Part shown: positions 8,217-18,088 of the stretch, piece by piece | Numbering within the stretch: position 1 is the first letter of the stretch | How the letters are laid out: every line of letters starts with the position of its first letter | Source: Planctomycetota bacterium | GTDB lineage: Bacteria > Planctomycetota > Phycisphaerae > UBA1845 > UTPLA1 | NCBI GenBank assembly: GCA_016712275.1 | Contig: JADJRI010000028.1 | Span: forward strand, 4,973-68,972 | DNA: 64,000 nt | Reading direction: 5' to 3' | The notes under the pieces: generated by a model | The model's input: only the letters and a program-made list of their open reading frames with translations | The model's database searches: none | Told to the model about the DNA's origin: nothing | Translations under genes and position numbers: made by a program

Positions 8217-9202
8217 TTAACGCTCAAACATGTTTGACAGTCCGCCGAGAACGGAGCCCTGGTCCTTGCCCATCGAATAGGTTCCGACGATGCGCCCCGC
8301 CAGTCTCGAGAATGGCAGCGACTGCAGCCAGACCGAACCGGGTCCACGGAGGCTGGCGAGAAACAGGCCTTCGCCGCCAAAGAGCGACGTCTTAATGCCG
8401 CCGGCACTGGAAATATCGTAGCTCACGCTTGGCTGAAATGCCACGAGGCAACCCGTGTCGACGCGCAGCTCCTCACCGGCCGCAAGATTACGCTGAACGA
8501 TCGTGCCGCCGGCATGCACAAAGGCAAGCCCATCACCTTTTAGACGCTGGAGAATGAAACCTTCCCCGCCGAAGAGTGCGACGCCGATTTTCTTTTGAAA
8601 TGCGATGTCCATCTGGACACCCTTGGCGGCGCACAAGAAGGCATTCTTCTGGCATAAGATTTCGCCGCCCAACTGGTCCAATTCAAGCGGTACGATTTTT
8701 CCGGGGTAGGGCGATGCAAAGGCGACTTTTTCGCGCTGATGGCCCATGGCGCCGAATGTTGTCAGGAAGAGCGATTCGCCGGTGACCATACGCTTGCCGG
8801 CATCGAACAATTTTCCGAGAAAGCCCTGTTGCTTGGATGGGTCGCCAAAGACCGTCTGCATCTGTATGCCCTGGGTCATGTACATCATCGACCCGGCCTC
8901 CGCCACGACCACTTCATTGGGATCGAGCGTCACTTCAACAAACTGCATGTCATCCCCGAAGATTTCGTAGTCGATCTCGTCGGCCTTGCGATGTGTCGGG
9001 GTGGGTGGGGGAGCGCCTTTTCCTTTGAGCGCTTCCGCAAACGTTGCAACGTGGCTTGCCTTGGTCCAGTTGGGCGTTGCGGGATTCAGATGAGCGTGTC
9101 GGCTCCCTGTTGCGCAGGCAGAATGGCCAGCAATTCATCCCGGCCCATCGGACCGACCGCTTTACCGTTTTCAGCATAATACCATCCGCCGTCTTGACTC
9201 AT
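8217..9202 (-). CDS. GYF_2-domain plus AIM24 (TIGR00266) protein (frameshifted)
   Basis: The AIM24/TIGR00266 domain covers most of the protein (EVTLDPNEVVVAEAGSMMYM, GESLFLTTF, GGEGFILQRLKGDG). A caller would start it at 8948, but coding continues upstream. The frame before 8948 reads ADEIDYEIFGDD, then a Pro-rich linker, then NPATPNWTKASHVATF. One missing G near 9084 (CTCATCTGAATCCC, expected CTCATCTGGAATCCC) turns a Trp codon into TGA. Beyond it lies a start at 9200-9202 giving MSQDGGWYYAENGKAVGPMG, a typical GYF_2 domain. The full protein is about 328 residues. AIM24-family proteins are membrane-associated with unclear biochemistry, and GYF_2 domains suggest binding to a peptide partner. 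Confidence 0.75.
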
Positions 9203-9380
9203 GGTCAGGTACTCCGCAATGCCGGTTTACTCATGAATTGCAATCGCCGCCGGGATATTGCCCGAAATACGGCCTTCATTATCGAATCGTCCGAATTTTG
9301 CAAATATTTTTCACATTCGGGCTAACCGATAAATAGTAAAGATACACCGGGACGCCAAGGCGTCCATTGGGGATGATATT

Positions 9381-10291
9381 ATGATGGGTACTAAACCTCC
9401 ACCAGTCGTTCGAACCGGGCCGAAGAGCGTTTGCGGCGCCGGATCGGGACCTCGTGAAACAGATTTCAAAATGGATGGAAAAAAATCGGCGGGTATTCCG
9501 TGGCTGGGGTTGGGATTTCTGCTCAGCGTCGCCGGTTCGGGTTTTTACTTCAGCTTCGATTCAAAATTCCTGCTGGGACAGATTGCCTCGCTTGCATTTG
9601 GGGCATTCGGGCTGCACGGACTTTGGCGCGGCGGCTTTCGAAAGATCGTGATGCTGCCACTGACGGTCGGTGCGCTGTTCCTGCTTGCGGCAAAGCCGGA
9701 CTTTGCCGACCCCGTTGTAAAATCGATTGCCGGACATTCGAGTGTGCTGGGCAACATGATGGCCTGCGGCTTGGTGATGGTTGTTTCCTTTCTGGTTTCG
9801 GGGGCCCTGGTCAAATATGTTCGCAATCGTGTGATCGTAAAGCGGCCGGTTTTACTAGGCGCGATCGATTCGTGGGCACTTCGTTGGCCTGGCCGAGGCG
9901 GATTGGTTACGTTGGCGATGTGCTGGTGGCCATCATGGCTGAGCCACAGATGTTGCGATTGAAGAACAATCCCGGTACCGCGCCGGGCACGGGTCGTTAC
10001 GCGGTTGCCAACAGCATGCTGCAAATCGTGCGGGAGATCGACGAGAGTCCCTTGCGATCGTTCATCCGGGACAACAACGCGCTTCGAGACGTGCCCTCGG
10101 TGAAGGCTGCCTTTGCTCAGTTTGAGCAGGCCGCAGCGGATCCGGATTTCTGGAACAAGGCACCGACCGATTTCTTCAATACGGCGGAAAAGGACCCATC
10201 CGGCGTTGTGGGCGAAGTCGTCAAGAAACTCCAAAAGGACGCTTCTAAAGGGTCGGAGGCCTATCGCCGGGCACCGGCCCCTTCCAGATAA
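9381..10291 (+). CDS. CvpA-like membrane protein (several frameshifts)
   Basis: About 300 residues over at least two frames. Four hydrophobic helices are visible: WLGLGFLLSVAGSGFYF, LLGQIASLAFGAFGLHG, IVMLPLTVGALFLLA and MMACGLVMVVSFLVSG. They are followed by the short GAID..RFVGTSL motif typical of CvpA, then a soluble tail (SMLQIVREIDESPLRSFIRDN to the stop at 10289). The frame is disturbed between about 9862 and 9950; two or three single-base deletions in G or C doublets would give a continuous helix and tail. CvpA proteins are inner-membrane proteins linked to colicin V export and envelope stress; the exact role here is unknown. The start may be 9381 (GGGGAT upstream) or ATG 9471. Confidence 0.6.
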
Positions 10292-10314
10292 CCGCCGCAC
10301 CACACAAGACGCAA

Positions 10315-11349
10315 CTACAATTTCGAAACATTGGCGACCGCCGTCAGTCCGATCGTGTCGCGCCTTCCTGCCTGATAGGCGTGATAGCCTAGTGCCGCAA
10401 TCATGGCGGCATTGTCCGTGCAATATTTCATAGGGGTCAAATGCAGAGAGATCGCCGCCGGCCGATGCGTTTGGCATGCCTGCGTGAGCCGCTCACGAAG
10501 CAGAGAGTTGGCGGCAACGCCACCACCGACGACAACACACTTGGCTCTGGTTTGCTCGACCGCGAGCATCGTCTTTTCCACGAGCACATCGACAACGGCC
10601 GCGCTAAAAGATGCGCAAATGTCATCAATCATCGAATCGGTCAGCCGTTCGAGACCGCCGGAGGTTTTGCCGGCGCCATGCACATGGTAAAGCACCGCGG
10701 TCTTGATGCCGCTAAACGAGAAGTCCAGCTCGGCCCGATTCAGCCGTGTACGGGGGAGATTCACCGCCTTGGGATTGCCGGTTTTCGCCCGTCGATCCAC
10801 CACGGGGCCGCCTGGAAAGCCGAGATTCAGAATCGTGGAAACCTTGTCAAACGCCTCACCGGCCGCGTCGTCGATGGTGCCGCCCAGCAGTCGCACGTCG
10901 AGCGGAGAAACAACGTGATAAAGTGACGTATGACCGCCTGACACGACGAGCGCAATGGCGGGCCATGGATCATGTTCGATATCGATCGCGGCGCTGGTGG
11001 CGTGGGCGTGAATGTGGTTTACGCCGATCAGCGGCTTGTTCCATGCCCAGGCCAGCGTCTTCGCCGCCGTAACGCCAATGAGAAGCGAGCCGATCAGGCC
11101 GGGGCCGCGCGTTACGGCGATGGCGTCTATTTCGCCGGGCGACAGAGCGGCCTGTTGAAGCGCCTCTCGCACCAACAAATCCAGTTTCTCAACGTGGGCG
11201 CGGGATGCCAGTTCCGGCACTACGCCGCCGTATTTTGCATGAACGTCAAATTGCGTGGCGATGAGATTGCAAAGAACGCGTCGGCCGTTCTCGACGAACG
11301 CAGTCGCCGATTCGTCACAGCTTGTTTCAATGCCGAGAATTCGAGTCAT
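10315..11349 (-). CDS. tsaD: tRNA N6-adenosine threonylcarbamoyltransferase TsaD
   Basis: Transfers the threonylcarbamoyl group to A37 of ANN-decoding tRNAs (t6A synthesis) together with TsaB and TsaE, which are not in the window. At 344 residues it has normal length. Family marks in order: MTRILGIETSCDESATA, the metal-binding HIHAH (GVNHIHAHATSA), VVSGGHTSLY, GGTIDDAAGEAFDKV, VVGGGVAANSLLR and TDNAAMIA. The start is ATG at 11347-11349; 43 extra in-frame codons upstream overlap the previous gene and are not conserved-looking. It follows the S41 protease gene with a 16-base gap on the same strand, suggesting an operon. Confidence 0.97.
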   Translation of the reverse strand: MTRILGIETSCDESATAFVENGRRVLCNLIATQFDVHAKYGGVVPELASRAHVEKLDLLVREALQQAALSPGEIDAIAVTRGPGLIGSLLIGVTAAKTLAWAWNKPLIGVNHIHAHATSAAIDIEHDPWPAIALVVSGGHTSLYHVVSPLDVRLLGGTIDDAAGEAFDKVSTILNLGFPGGPVVDRRAKTGNPKAVNLPRTRLNRAELDFSFSGIKTAVLYHVHGAGKTSGGLERLTDSMIDDICASFSAAVVDVLVEKTMLAVEQTRAKCVVVGGGVAANSLLRERLTQACQTHRPAAISLHLTPMKYCTDNAAMIAALGYHAYQAGRRDTIGLTAVANVSKL

Positions 11350-11365
11350 GCAGCTGGTTTGATCA

Positions 11366-12839
11366 TCAGGACTTGGCATTTTCGTTGACGGATTGGGACG
11401 CAGGTTCAATTCGGCCGGGGTTCTCCTTTGGAGAAAGCAACTTACACAGATAATCGAATGCCGCCTGCAACTGCACATCCTGAGTCATCAAAGCCGAAGC
11501 GCGCTGGGCGATGACATCTGATTGCAGCTTCTCATGGGTGCCGTCCTTTTCAGATTGACCAGTGACTTCGTCGGTCGCCGTGGATCCATCGAGTGACTCA
11601 TTGGCGGCATCCGTGGCCGGCTCACGCGTAATGTCGCGCCAGGATTGCTCCCATTTTTTTCGTTGTTCGAGGGTCAGGCTCACCGTGATATTGGGCCTGA
11701 CACCCCATGAGCCGGATTTTTCAGCTTCCGGCGTTTTGTGAATGCACTCGCCGTTCTTCAGATAATAATAGGCAGTCGTTAACTTGATCGCTCCATGTTG
11801 ACCGATCAGTTCGACCACTTCCTGGACGCTGCCCTTGCCGCAGGTTTGAACACCGATCACGACGGCGCGCTCGTGATCACGCAGCGAGCCCGCCACAATC
11901 TCGGCAGCGCTGGCCGTCGACTCATTTACCAATACAACCAGGGGGATTGCAGGATAGGTGCCCTCACGCGATGCGAATCGCTGCTTTGTGTCGGTCATTC
12001 GGCCGCTGGTTCGTACGATCAGCCCGCTTTCCAAAAATCGATCCGCCACCTCCTGCGCGCTGTCGAGCAGGCCGCCCGTGTTCTCGCGAAGATCGAGTAT
12101 GAGTGCGCGAAGACCCGACCCAAGCAATTTGTTCATTTCGTCATCAGAGACGTTCATCGACATCGCTGGTGAATTTCACCAGACGGACGTATCCAATGCG
12201 CCGTTTGTCATCGAGCATGAAACGCCAGCTATTTCCCTTTTCGCGTGTCCAGCCGATGACGGAATTCAACTTGATATCGGATCGAATCAGGCTGATCGCG
12301 TGCGGTCCGACGGCATCGGGCTCCGAAGGCCGGATATAGGTCAGGGTCACGGGCGAATCGACCGGCCCATTCAGCATGTTGTTGACGACTTCGACAAAAG
12401 GAACGCCTTTGACTTTGCGGCCGTCAATTTTGGTGATGATGTCGCCCGGACGAATGCCCGCGCGGACCGCGGGCGAGTTGGGCTCGCGGCTCAGGACTTC
12501 AACGCCCTGATCCACCGCCCACACCTCCACGCCGACACCGCCATAAAGGCCGTCGGTCCGCCGCTGAAAGCGCTGATATTCCTGCTGATTGAGATAAACG
12601 GCGTGCGGATCATCCAGATCGCGCACCATCGCATGAATGGCCGCCTCCACGGCGTCCCTCACGATTCGATCATCATCCACTTTTTCAACGAATCGGCGTT
12701 CGATTTGGGTGCGTGCATCGAGAATGGGACCAAACGAGTGAATGACCGAATCTCGGCCTGCAATCATTTGCGGCAATTGCCACATGAGCAGCGCGATGGC
12801 TGCAACAATGAGAATCCATGCGAGATTCCGCTTTGGCAT
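11366..12839 (-). CDS. S41 C-terminal processing peptidase, CtpA-like (frameshifted)
   Basis: A periplasmic serine protease of about 490 residues. The start at 12839 gives MPKRNLAWILI followed by a signal-anchor helix. The middle carries a PDZ domain (GGVGVEVWAVDQG, SPAVRAGIRPGDIITKIDG). The catalytic part has LILDLRENTGG, the nucleophile Ser in NESTASAAE and the Lys in TCGKGSVQEV, the Ser/Lys pair of tail-specific proteases. The C-terminus is an acidic extension. The frame breaks near 12150, between KFTSDV and NVSDDEMNKLL, and one base resolves it. It is followed 16 bases later by tsaD. Targets are unknown; CtpA-type enzymes trim C-termini of envelope proteins. Confidence 0.9.
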
Positions 12840-13029
12840 GATTGTTCCGTGTCGATGTCGCCGATGCCGCGCACGACGCAGTTCAAAAATGGTAATTGTC
12901 CGGTGCGTTGGAGACAGCGTCAAGCAACTTCAATCGACGCGGCGAGATTCACAGTTGCTGCATCGACGTTGTCCGCATACTATTTGATGCAATCAAAGGT
13001 CTTCACGCAAACCCACGGAGGACCCATCC

Positions 13030-13785
13030 ATGAGTCTCGGCTTTGGCGCACATTGCGACGATTTTCACATCGCGACGCGATTATTTCTCAAGCTCAACCT
13101 TGCGCTGGAGCGGGAAACCGTGCTTCATTTTTTCGACAGCATTCGCCGCGAATTTCCAAACATGAAGAAGCTGCGGCGACGGGATGATGCTTCCATCATT
13201 CTGGAGGAAGATGAAGACGAGCGCGGCCAACGCCGATGGCTCCGACTCGACGAATCCACCGTTCGTCTTGGGCATCATAATCCGCCTACTCAGGATGATT
13301 CCCAACGATTTGCCGATACGGTTCTTAAAATGGCGCCCTATCATTTGACGCTGGGCGATCTCGATTACGACCACATTGAAGTCGTGTTCGGTTTTGACCT
13401 GGAGTACCGCGGCAACCACGATCAACTGATCGCGGACACGTTTTTCTCGAATGGGCCATTGGCCGGATTGCTGAATCATTCATCGATTGCCCACACGATC
13501 GATATGCAGCCGTTTCTTGGGGTTGCCCTGAGCGAAAACTGCGATACGCAGGCCTATGTCGAGATAAAGAGTCGAACCAGCACATTTGAAGTTCGAACGG
13601 GACAATTCGAAACGCAGCCGCTGAGTGTCTTTTTGACGGTGCGACGGTTTTTTGGTTTGAGTGAGGGCGAAAGCCTGCTCGGCGTGCATCGCGAGCTGAC
13701 CGAAATCGGCGCGGATTGGGCTGCCGAACGGGTCGTGCCCATGGTCATTCAACCCCTGGCGCAAGCCATCGCTTCCCGTCCCTGA
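13030..13785 (+). CDS. Unknown soluble protein
   Basis: A 251-residue protein with no signal peptide or membrane helix. It is acidic, with a run LEEDEDERGQRRW. Segments such as FGFDLEYRGNHDQLIADTFF and RTGQFETQPLSVFLTVRR look folded, with alternating beta and helix. The ATG at 13030 lies after GGAGGACCC, an acceptable ribosome site. It is followed by the GT39-like membrane protein after 53 bases on the same strand. No family was recognised. Confidence 0.7.
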   Translation: MSLGFGAHCDDFHIATRLFLKLNLALERETVLHFFDSIRREFPNMKKLRRRDDASIILEEDEDERGQRRWLRLDESTVRLGHHNPPTQDDSQRFADTVLKMAPYHLTLGDLDYDHIEVVFGFDLEYRGNHDQLIADTFFSNGPLAGLLNHSSIAHTIDMQPFLGVALSENCDTQAYVEIKSRTSTFEVRTGQFETQPLSVFLTVRRFFGLSEGESLLGVHRELTEIGADWAAERVVPMVIQPLAQAIASRP

Positions 13786-13838
13786 ATGGGCGACTGACAC
13801 AGCCGTATTCCTGCATTGTGTCGTTGGAACTACCCGGC

Positions 13839-15643
13839 ATGAAAAAAGCCCGGCATACTTCAGTCTGTCTGGCCCTGAGCCTTTTGACAGCCGTTGTGGT
13901 ATTCACAGTCTCCGGCAACCCGGCGGCGCACATGGACACCCTCAGCGACGAAAAGGTTGATGGACAGATTGCCAACAGCCTTCGACAGGACCCATTCTTT
14001 GGAAACCGTGAGTTAGCGGCTCCCGCAAGATTTCGACTGCCGATGTACCTCGATGCCCTGGTGGGCGCGAGTCTCGAGGACGCCAAAGGCGTGCCTTCGC
14101 GCAATTTCAGTCGAAGCGTGGCCGTCATCACAATCGTGGCAACCGCCGGTCTGGCCTGTTCGCTTTTCGGTTTTGGAACCGGCTGGCTTTCGGCGATCAT
14201 TCTCGCGATTTCACCCTATTTTCTGGCTTACTCCGGGCTGGCGGGCACGGAAGGCGATGTGTTCGCCGCCTGCTTCGTGACACTGGCCCTGTGGGCTTAT
14301 GTCAGCTATTTGCAATCGCCGACCCCGGCCAAGTGGCTGCTTGCCGGATGCATGCTGGCTTGTGCAATCGGCACCACGATTTTTGCCGTTTACCTTTTGG
14401 TTGTGTTTTGGCTTCTCTCGGCCACAATGTATTCCGAGCCGACATTCAAACTTTCCAGAATGCCCAATCACACCGCGCGCCTGCATCGGCTCCTTCGGTG
14501 GCAACTGGGTGTCATCAGTGTGACATTCGCTTTGGCCGTCCTGCACAGGTTTCCGCCAGGCCGGATGCAGCTTGACCGGGTTCTTCCCATCGTGCGAATG
14601 GCGGCCATTTGCGGCTGGGTGGCGCTGGCCGCCCTCTGGACGGCGACGGTTTCCTATGTGGTTGTCGTGGGTGTATTATCACGTAGCCGCGAAGAGCGCT
14701 TTTGGGGCATGGCCGCATTTGCATTTTGCACGGTGTTTGTACTAATGCCGGTGCATCTGTTGGATCCGTCGATTGCCAAGGAACTGCTCATCAAGGTCGG
14801 TACATGGGACGGCGGATTTCCCTTTGGATCGATTATGAGCCATGTTCGTCTTTATTCCGGGATATTTCTTCTGAAAATGACGATCCCGTTGGGCATTGTT
14901 GCGATCATTTCAATTGTGTATGGCGTCTTCAATGAGCGAAATGATGGCAGGTGGCGTTCCATCATCTGGGCCATCCTGCTTTTTCTTTTGTTGCTGTGTT
15001 CACTGCCAAACCGACGAAGCCAGAACTTGATGGCCATTTATCCCTTGATCGCCATTGTGACCGCCGCCGGATTGGCCGGAATAACCCGGCGCGTTCGCGA
15101 ACTGCGATCCGGACCGATTACGACGCTCTGGCTTTTGGTTGCGGCTGGATCGGTGGGCTATTTGGGATTTGAATCGTGGCGCGCCCATCCCAATTATCAG
15201 CAATATGGTGCCGATATCCTGGCATCTCGCTTTGATTGGAAATGGCTAGCGCCGAATCCCGCGGCAATCGAAATCTCATTCAGACGTCGGCCGATGGCGT
15301 CGAGTCGCTGATGGAATGGTGCGAAGCGAGCGAACGCGTGAAGCCCGGTTCACGGGTTGTCAGTTATATTTGGGATGAAGCCATCGTAAACGACATGTTG
15401 CCCGAGGAAGCACGATTTACGTTTGTGCCCCGCGGCGTTTCAACTGAAACGGGCGACATACTGTCGCCGCCAGCCATTCACAATGCGGATTTCATTCTTC
15501 TCCATTTGAACAATTTCGTCGGATATGACGAACGCAGCCCGGACCTGCCGCCATTGGATGAGTTGAACGCGAAGTTTGAACCCGTTTTCACGGTGAAGCG
15601 CGGCGACATGGAATTGGCCTGGGTCTATGGGCGAAAGCCGTAG
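13839..15643 (+). CDS. GT39/ArnT-like polytopic glycosyltransferase (frameshifted)
   Basis: About 600 residues with many membrane helices (ITIVATAGLACSLFGFG, AIILAISPYFLAYSG, LACAIGTTIFAVYLLVVFWLL, IPLGIVAIISIVYGVF and others) and a periplasmic C-terminal domain. The layout, with an acidic first loop (SDEKVDGQIANSL) before the second helix and the arrangement AYSGLAGTEGDV, is that of the PMT_2/GT39 family, which uses polyprenyl-phosphate sugars on the periplasmic side. The start at 13839 gives MKKARHTSVCLALSLL, preferred over the earlier in-frame ATG that overlaps the previous gene. The frame breaks near 15275; the second fragment continues LIQTSADGVESLMEW to the stop at 15643. The substrate is not determined. 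Confidence 0.65.
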
Positions 15644-15871
15644 TTTTTTGAGTCAGCCGCACGCGGCGCTAATCTTCCGGCGCACGACGGGGAAGGCCGA
15701 AATACGGCGTATTTCGTTCATTTTTTCATGATTTTGATCCAAAATCATCAAGTTTCCTAGAAAATATGCAGTTTTTTGGATATTTCGCCGAATGGATATG
15801 TGAAATTCCGCGCCGAAAGGCCGCTGGATGCGGCCAGCCACGGAAGGACGAAACCTTTGAAGGAGTATCCC

Positions 15872-16162
15872 ATGGCCCAGTCGAAAAAGATGTCCAAGTC
15901 AGCCCTTGTCAGCACCATCGCCGAGAAAAATGAGATGTCCAAGAAGCAGGTCATCGCATTCATGGACTCGCTGGTGACCGTCGCCTACAAAGAGGCCAAG
16001 CACGGATTCACACTTCCCGGAATCGGCAAACTCGTTCTTGTGAAGCGAAAAGCCCGAATGGGTCGAAACCCGGCAACGGGCGAAACCATCAAGATTCCGG
16101 CCAAGACCGTGGTGAAGTTCCGCGTCGCCAAGGCCGCCAAGGATGCGATCCTCTCGAAGTAA
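15872..16162 (+). CDS. HU/IHF-like DNA-binding protein
   Basis: A 96-residue histone-like protein. It has the HU dimer core (SKSALVSTIAEKNEMSKKQVIAFMDSL) and the DNA-arm region (GIGKLVLVKRKARMGRNPATGETIKIPAKTVV with the RNPATG tip), ending in FRVAKAAKDAIL. It binds and bends DNA as a dimer in nucleoid organisation. Start ATG 15872 follows AAGGAG at a good spacing. It stands alone, with 228 bases upstream for its own promoter. Confidence 0.95.
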   Translation: MAQSKKMSKSALVSTIAEKNEMSKKQVIAFMDSLVTVAYKEAKHGFTLPGIGKLVLVKRKARMGRNPATGETIKIPAKTVVKFRVAKAAKDAILSK

Positions 16163-16475
16163 ACACGCGGTTCTCGATCGAGAACCACAGACTCTCATTG
16201 ACGGATTTCCGCCCGAACGGCACGAGCAGCGATTCAGATCGCTCGCGTCGCTCGGGCGGCGTTATTGGAATAGACCGATGGAGCGCATTGCTCCGAGGGC
16301 CAAGAATGGCCGGCGAGCGCGCAGCGTGCAGTCAATATCGGAGCTTCCGGCGAGGAACGGCGCGATCCTAATTTACACCGTTACGAAGCGATCGCCATGT
16401 TTGAAATGAAATTCGCTGCTCATTAGACTGGCATGATGCTCCTCGCCCAACATGCCTCGCGATGGAGAATTCCTG
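16163..16475. other. 313-base intergenic region
   Basis: The region lies between the HU-like gene and the Asn-rich exported protein. A short palindrome GGTTCTCGATCGAGAACC at about 16169-16186 follows the HU stop and may form a hairpin, but no T-tract follows it, so it is not called a terminator. A second loose inverted repeat involving GCCCGA and TCGGGC lies near 16210-16256. No coding sequence was seen. Confidence 0.4.
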
Positions 16476-17234
16476 ATGTCCAAGATGAATCGAGTGTTTG
16501 TTTGCTGTGGTTTTGCCGCGCTTGTTTCCGGTTTCGGAATGAGCGGGCAGGGGTGTGATGGGCCGGACTTTTCCGCGCTCGCTGGCCTGTATGCCATCGA
16601 ACGCGGGTCGATCGAGGCCAAGTTCACATTTACAGTGAACAGCAGCGGCGAAGTCGAACAAAGCACCAGTGGCGGCGAACTTGAGCCGCTCGATCCCGCG
16701 GATTTTCCCGAAGCACTGGCCGATGTGGTGGCCCAATGGAATAACGGCCTGGCAGATCTGAATGCGGCGATTGACGAAGCCATGCCGGCTGAAGTCATCG
16801 TCACGTTTCCCGGCCCTTATCAAATGCGAATCGTGAATGCCGACGACGCAACCAAGAATGGCACCGGACTGATTAACGAAAATGCGCAGTATGGCTTCGC
16901 GGCCATTCTTGGCGGGGCCGGCGAAGGCAGCCAGCAGGGCGGCGGCGGAATTCTCGATGTGTCTTCCATCGAAGGCTCGTTTAACGTTTCCGCTAAGACG
17001 ACTGAGGGTAAAGTGGTGCGCCGGATCATCGTCGGTTTAATAGGCTCGAACGACGACAGCCTCTCCTTTGTCGCCGAATTGGCCGTGAATTACACCGGCG
17101 CACGAACCGGAGATGTGCCCGCGGGTAACACGAATGACAACAGTGATGATGACAACAACAACAACAACAATGGCAACTCGAATGAGAATGATAACAGCAA
17201 CTCGAATGACAATGACAATTCCAACGCGCCTTGA
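16476..17234 (+). CDS. Exported protein with Asn/Asp/Ser-rich tail, unknown
   Basis: A 252-residue protein starting MSKMNRVFVCCGFAALVSG, an evident signal sequence. The Cys in GQGCDGPD could be a non-standard lipidation site. The body is predicted to be beta-rich (AKFTFTVNSSGEVEQ, EVIVTFPGPYQMRIV). The last 36 residues are almost only Asn, Asp, Ser and Glu, encoded by a simple AAC/AAT/GAC/GAT-rich tract at about 17125-17230. Such low-complexity tails are common in exported planctomycete proteins. No domain was recognised. It ends just before a strong bidirectional terminator. Confidence 0.7.
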   Translation: MSKMNRVFVCCGFAALVSGFGMSGQGCDGPDFSALAGLYAIERGSIEAKFTFTVNSSGEVEQSTSGGELEPLDPADFPEALADVVAQWNNGLADLNAAIDEAMPAEVIVTFPGPYQMRIVNADDATKNGTGLINENAQYGFAAILGGAGEGSQQGGGGILDVSSIEGSFNVSAKTTEGKVVRRIIVGLIGSNDDSLSFVAELAVNYTGARTGDVPAGNTNDNSDDDNNNNNNGNSNENDNSNSNDNDNSNAP

Positions 17235-17270
17235 TTTCCAGCCGTTGCGCTGAAAACACCGAAATAGAAA

Positions 17271-17308
17271 AGTCCGAAGCGATCGTGCCGGTCACGTCGC
17301 TTCGGGCT
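17271..17308. terminator. Bidirectional terminator between convergent genes
   Basis: AGTCCGAAGCGA at 17271-17282 pairs with TCGCTTCGGGCT at 17297-17308 (one G-T pair). The hairpin is followed by TTGTTG on the plus strand and preceded by an A-rich stretch (GAAATAGAAA) that gives a U-rich tail on the minus strand. It sits between the stop of the Asn-rich protein and the stop of the convergent lipid A deacylase gene, the expected place for a shared terminator. Confidence 0.65.
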
Positions 17309-17331
17309 TTGTTGTTCACTCCATCCAAAAA

Positions 17332-17970
17332 TCAATTCCAACTGATCGCGAAGCCTGTAAAAACCTGGTGGTCGTTTTGCGCGGGATTCACGCTGTCGAA
17401 AATGTAGCCGTTGGACAGGTGGCGAAATCGATAGCCGGTTTGCCAGCTTATGTTGTCGGACAATTTCCACTCAAGACCGAGCGTGTTGTCCTGCGTGAAG
17501 TTGGTGTGCGATCCCTCCTCCGGAACGCTGCGGCTGCCGTGCAGGATGCCGCCCGATACTTCCGCAAACAAACCGACCGGTTTTTCCAGCACATCGAACT
17601 CGAAAATATAATATCGCACGCCCAATTGAAACTCTCCCGTTGCCGAGTCGCGTCCGGCCAGGTTGTAATTTCGATAGGGCGTAATCGCGCCGCCGATCGC
17701 CAGGCGATCCTCCAGGAAATAATGATAGTCCACGGCGACCCCAGCGTTGTCGGCCCGGCCGTCGCCATCATGCCAGGGCGTCTCGCCTTTGATGGCGTGG
17801 CCGAATGAGCCGCTGACGCCGATTTGATGCTGCCCTTTGTGGTGCATGCCGCCGCTGCAACCGGCGATGAAGAATATGGCGATGATCGCCGCACAGGATT
17901 GCCGGAACAGCGCGAAGAAAATCTCCTGCCCGGGGGCACCTGCCCGACACTTTCGTAGCATAGAAAACAT
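17332..17970 (-). CDS. PagL-like lipid A 3-O-deacylase / acyloxyacyl hydrolase family protein
   Basis: A beta-barrel outer-membrane enzyme of about 212 residues that would remove an acyl chain from lipid A. The PagL signature is near the C-terminus: FRHLSNGYIFDSVNPAQND, with the catalytic His and Ser in HLSNG, and the protein ends in an aromatic barrel terminus (FAISWN). Strand-like alternating segments cover the rest (GGAITPYRNYNLAGRD, GVRYYIFEFDVLEK). The start is uncertain: ATG 17970 gives an N-terminus leading to a helix IIAIFFIAGCSGG whose IAGC resembles a lipobox, unusual for a PagL. It supports an LPS-type outer membrane. Confidence 0.75.
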   Translation of the reverse strand: MFSMLRKCRAGAPGQEIFFALFRQSCAAIIAIFFIAGCSGGMHHKGQHQIGVSGSFGHAIKGETPWHDGDGRADNAGVAVDYHYFLEDRLAIGGAITPYRNYNLAGRDSATGEFQLGVRYYIFEFDVLEKPVGLFAEVSGGILHGSRSVPEEGSHTNFTQDNTLGLEWKLSDNISWQTGYRFRHLSNGYIFDSVNPAQNDHQVFTGFAISWN

Positions 17971-18088
17971 GGGACTCTCCACGAAACGATTCCGACGCGG
18001 CACGATGCCTGCCGACTTCAACTCCATCGGTTGCAAGCCGGGGCCGTTTGACATGATAATCGCCGGATCGGAGGCACGGAAACGACCC

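Noticed and set aside
16169..16186. Palindrome GGTTCTCGATCGAGAACC as a terminator after the HU-like gene
   Set aside because: No T-tract follows on either strand. It could be a hairpin or a protein site, but there is no support for either.
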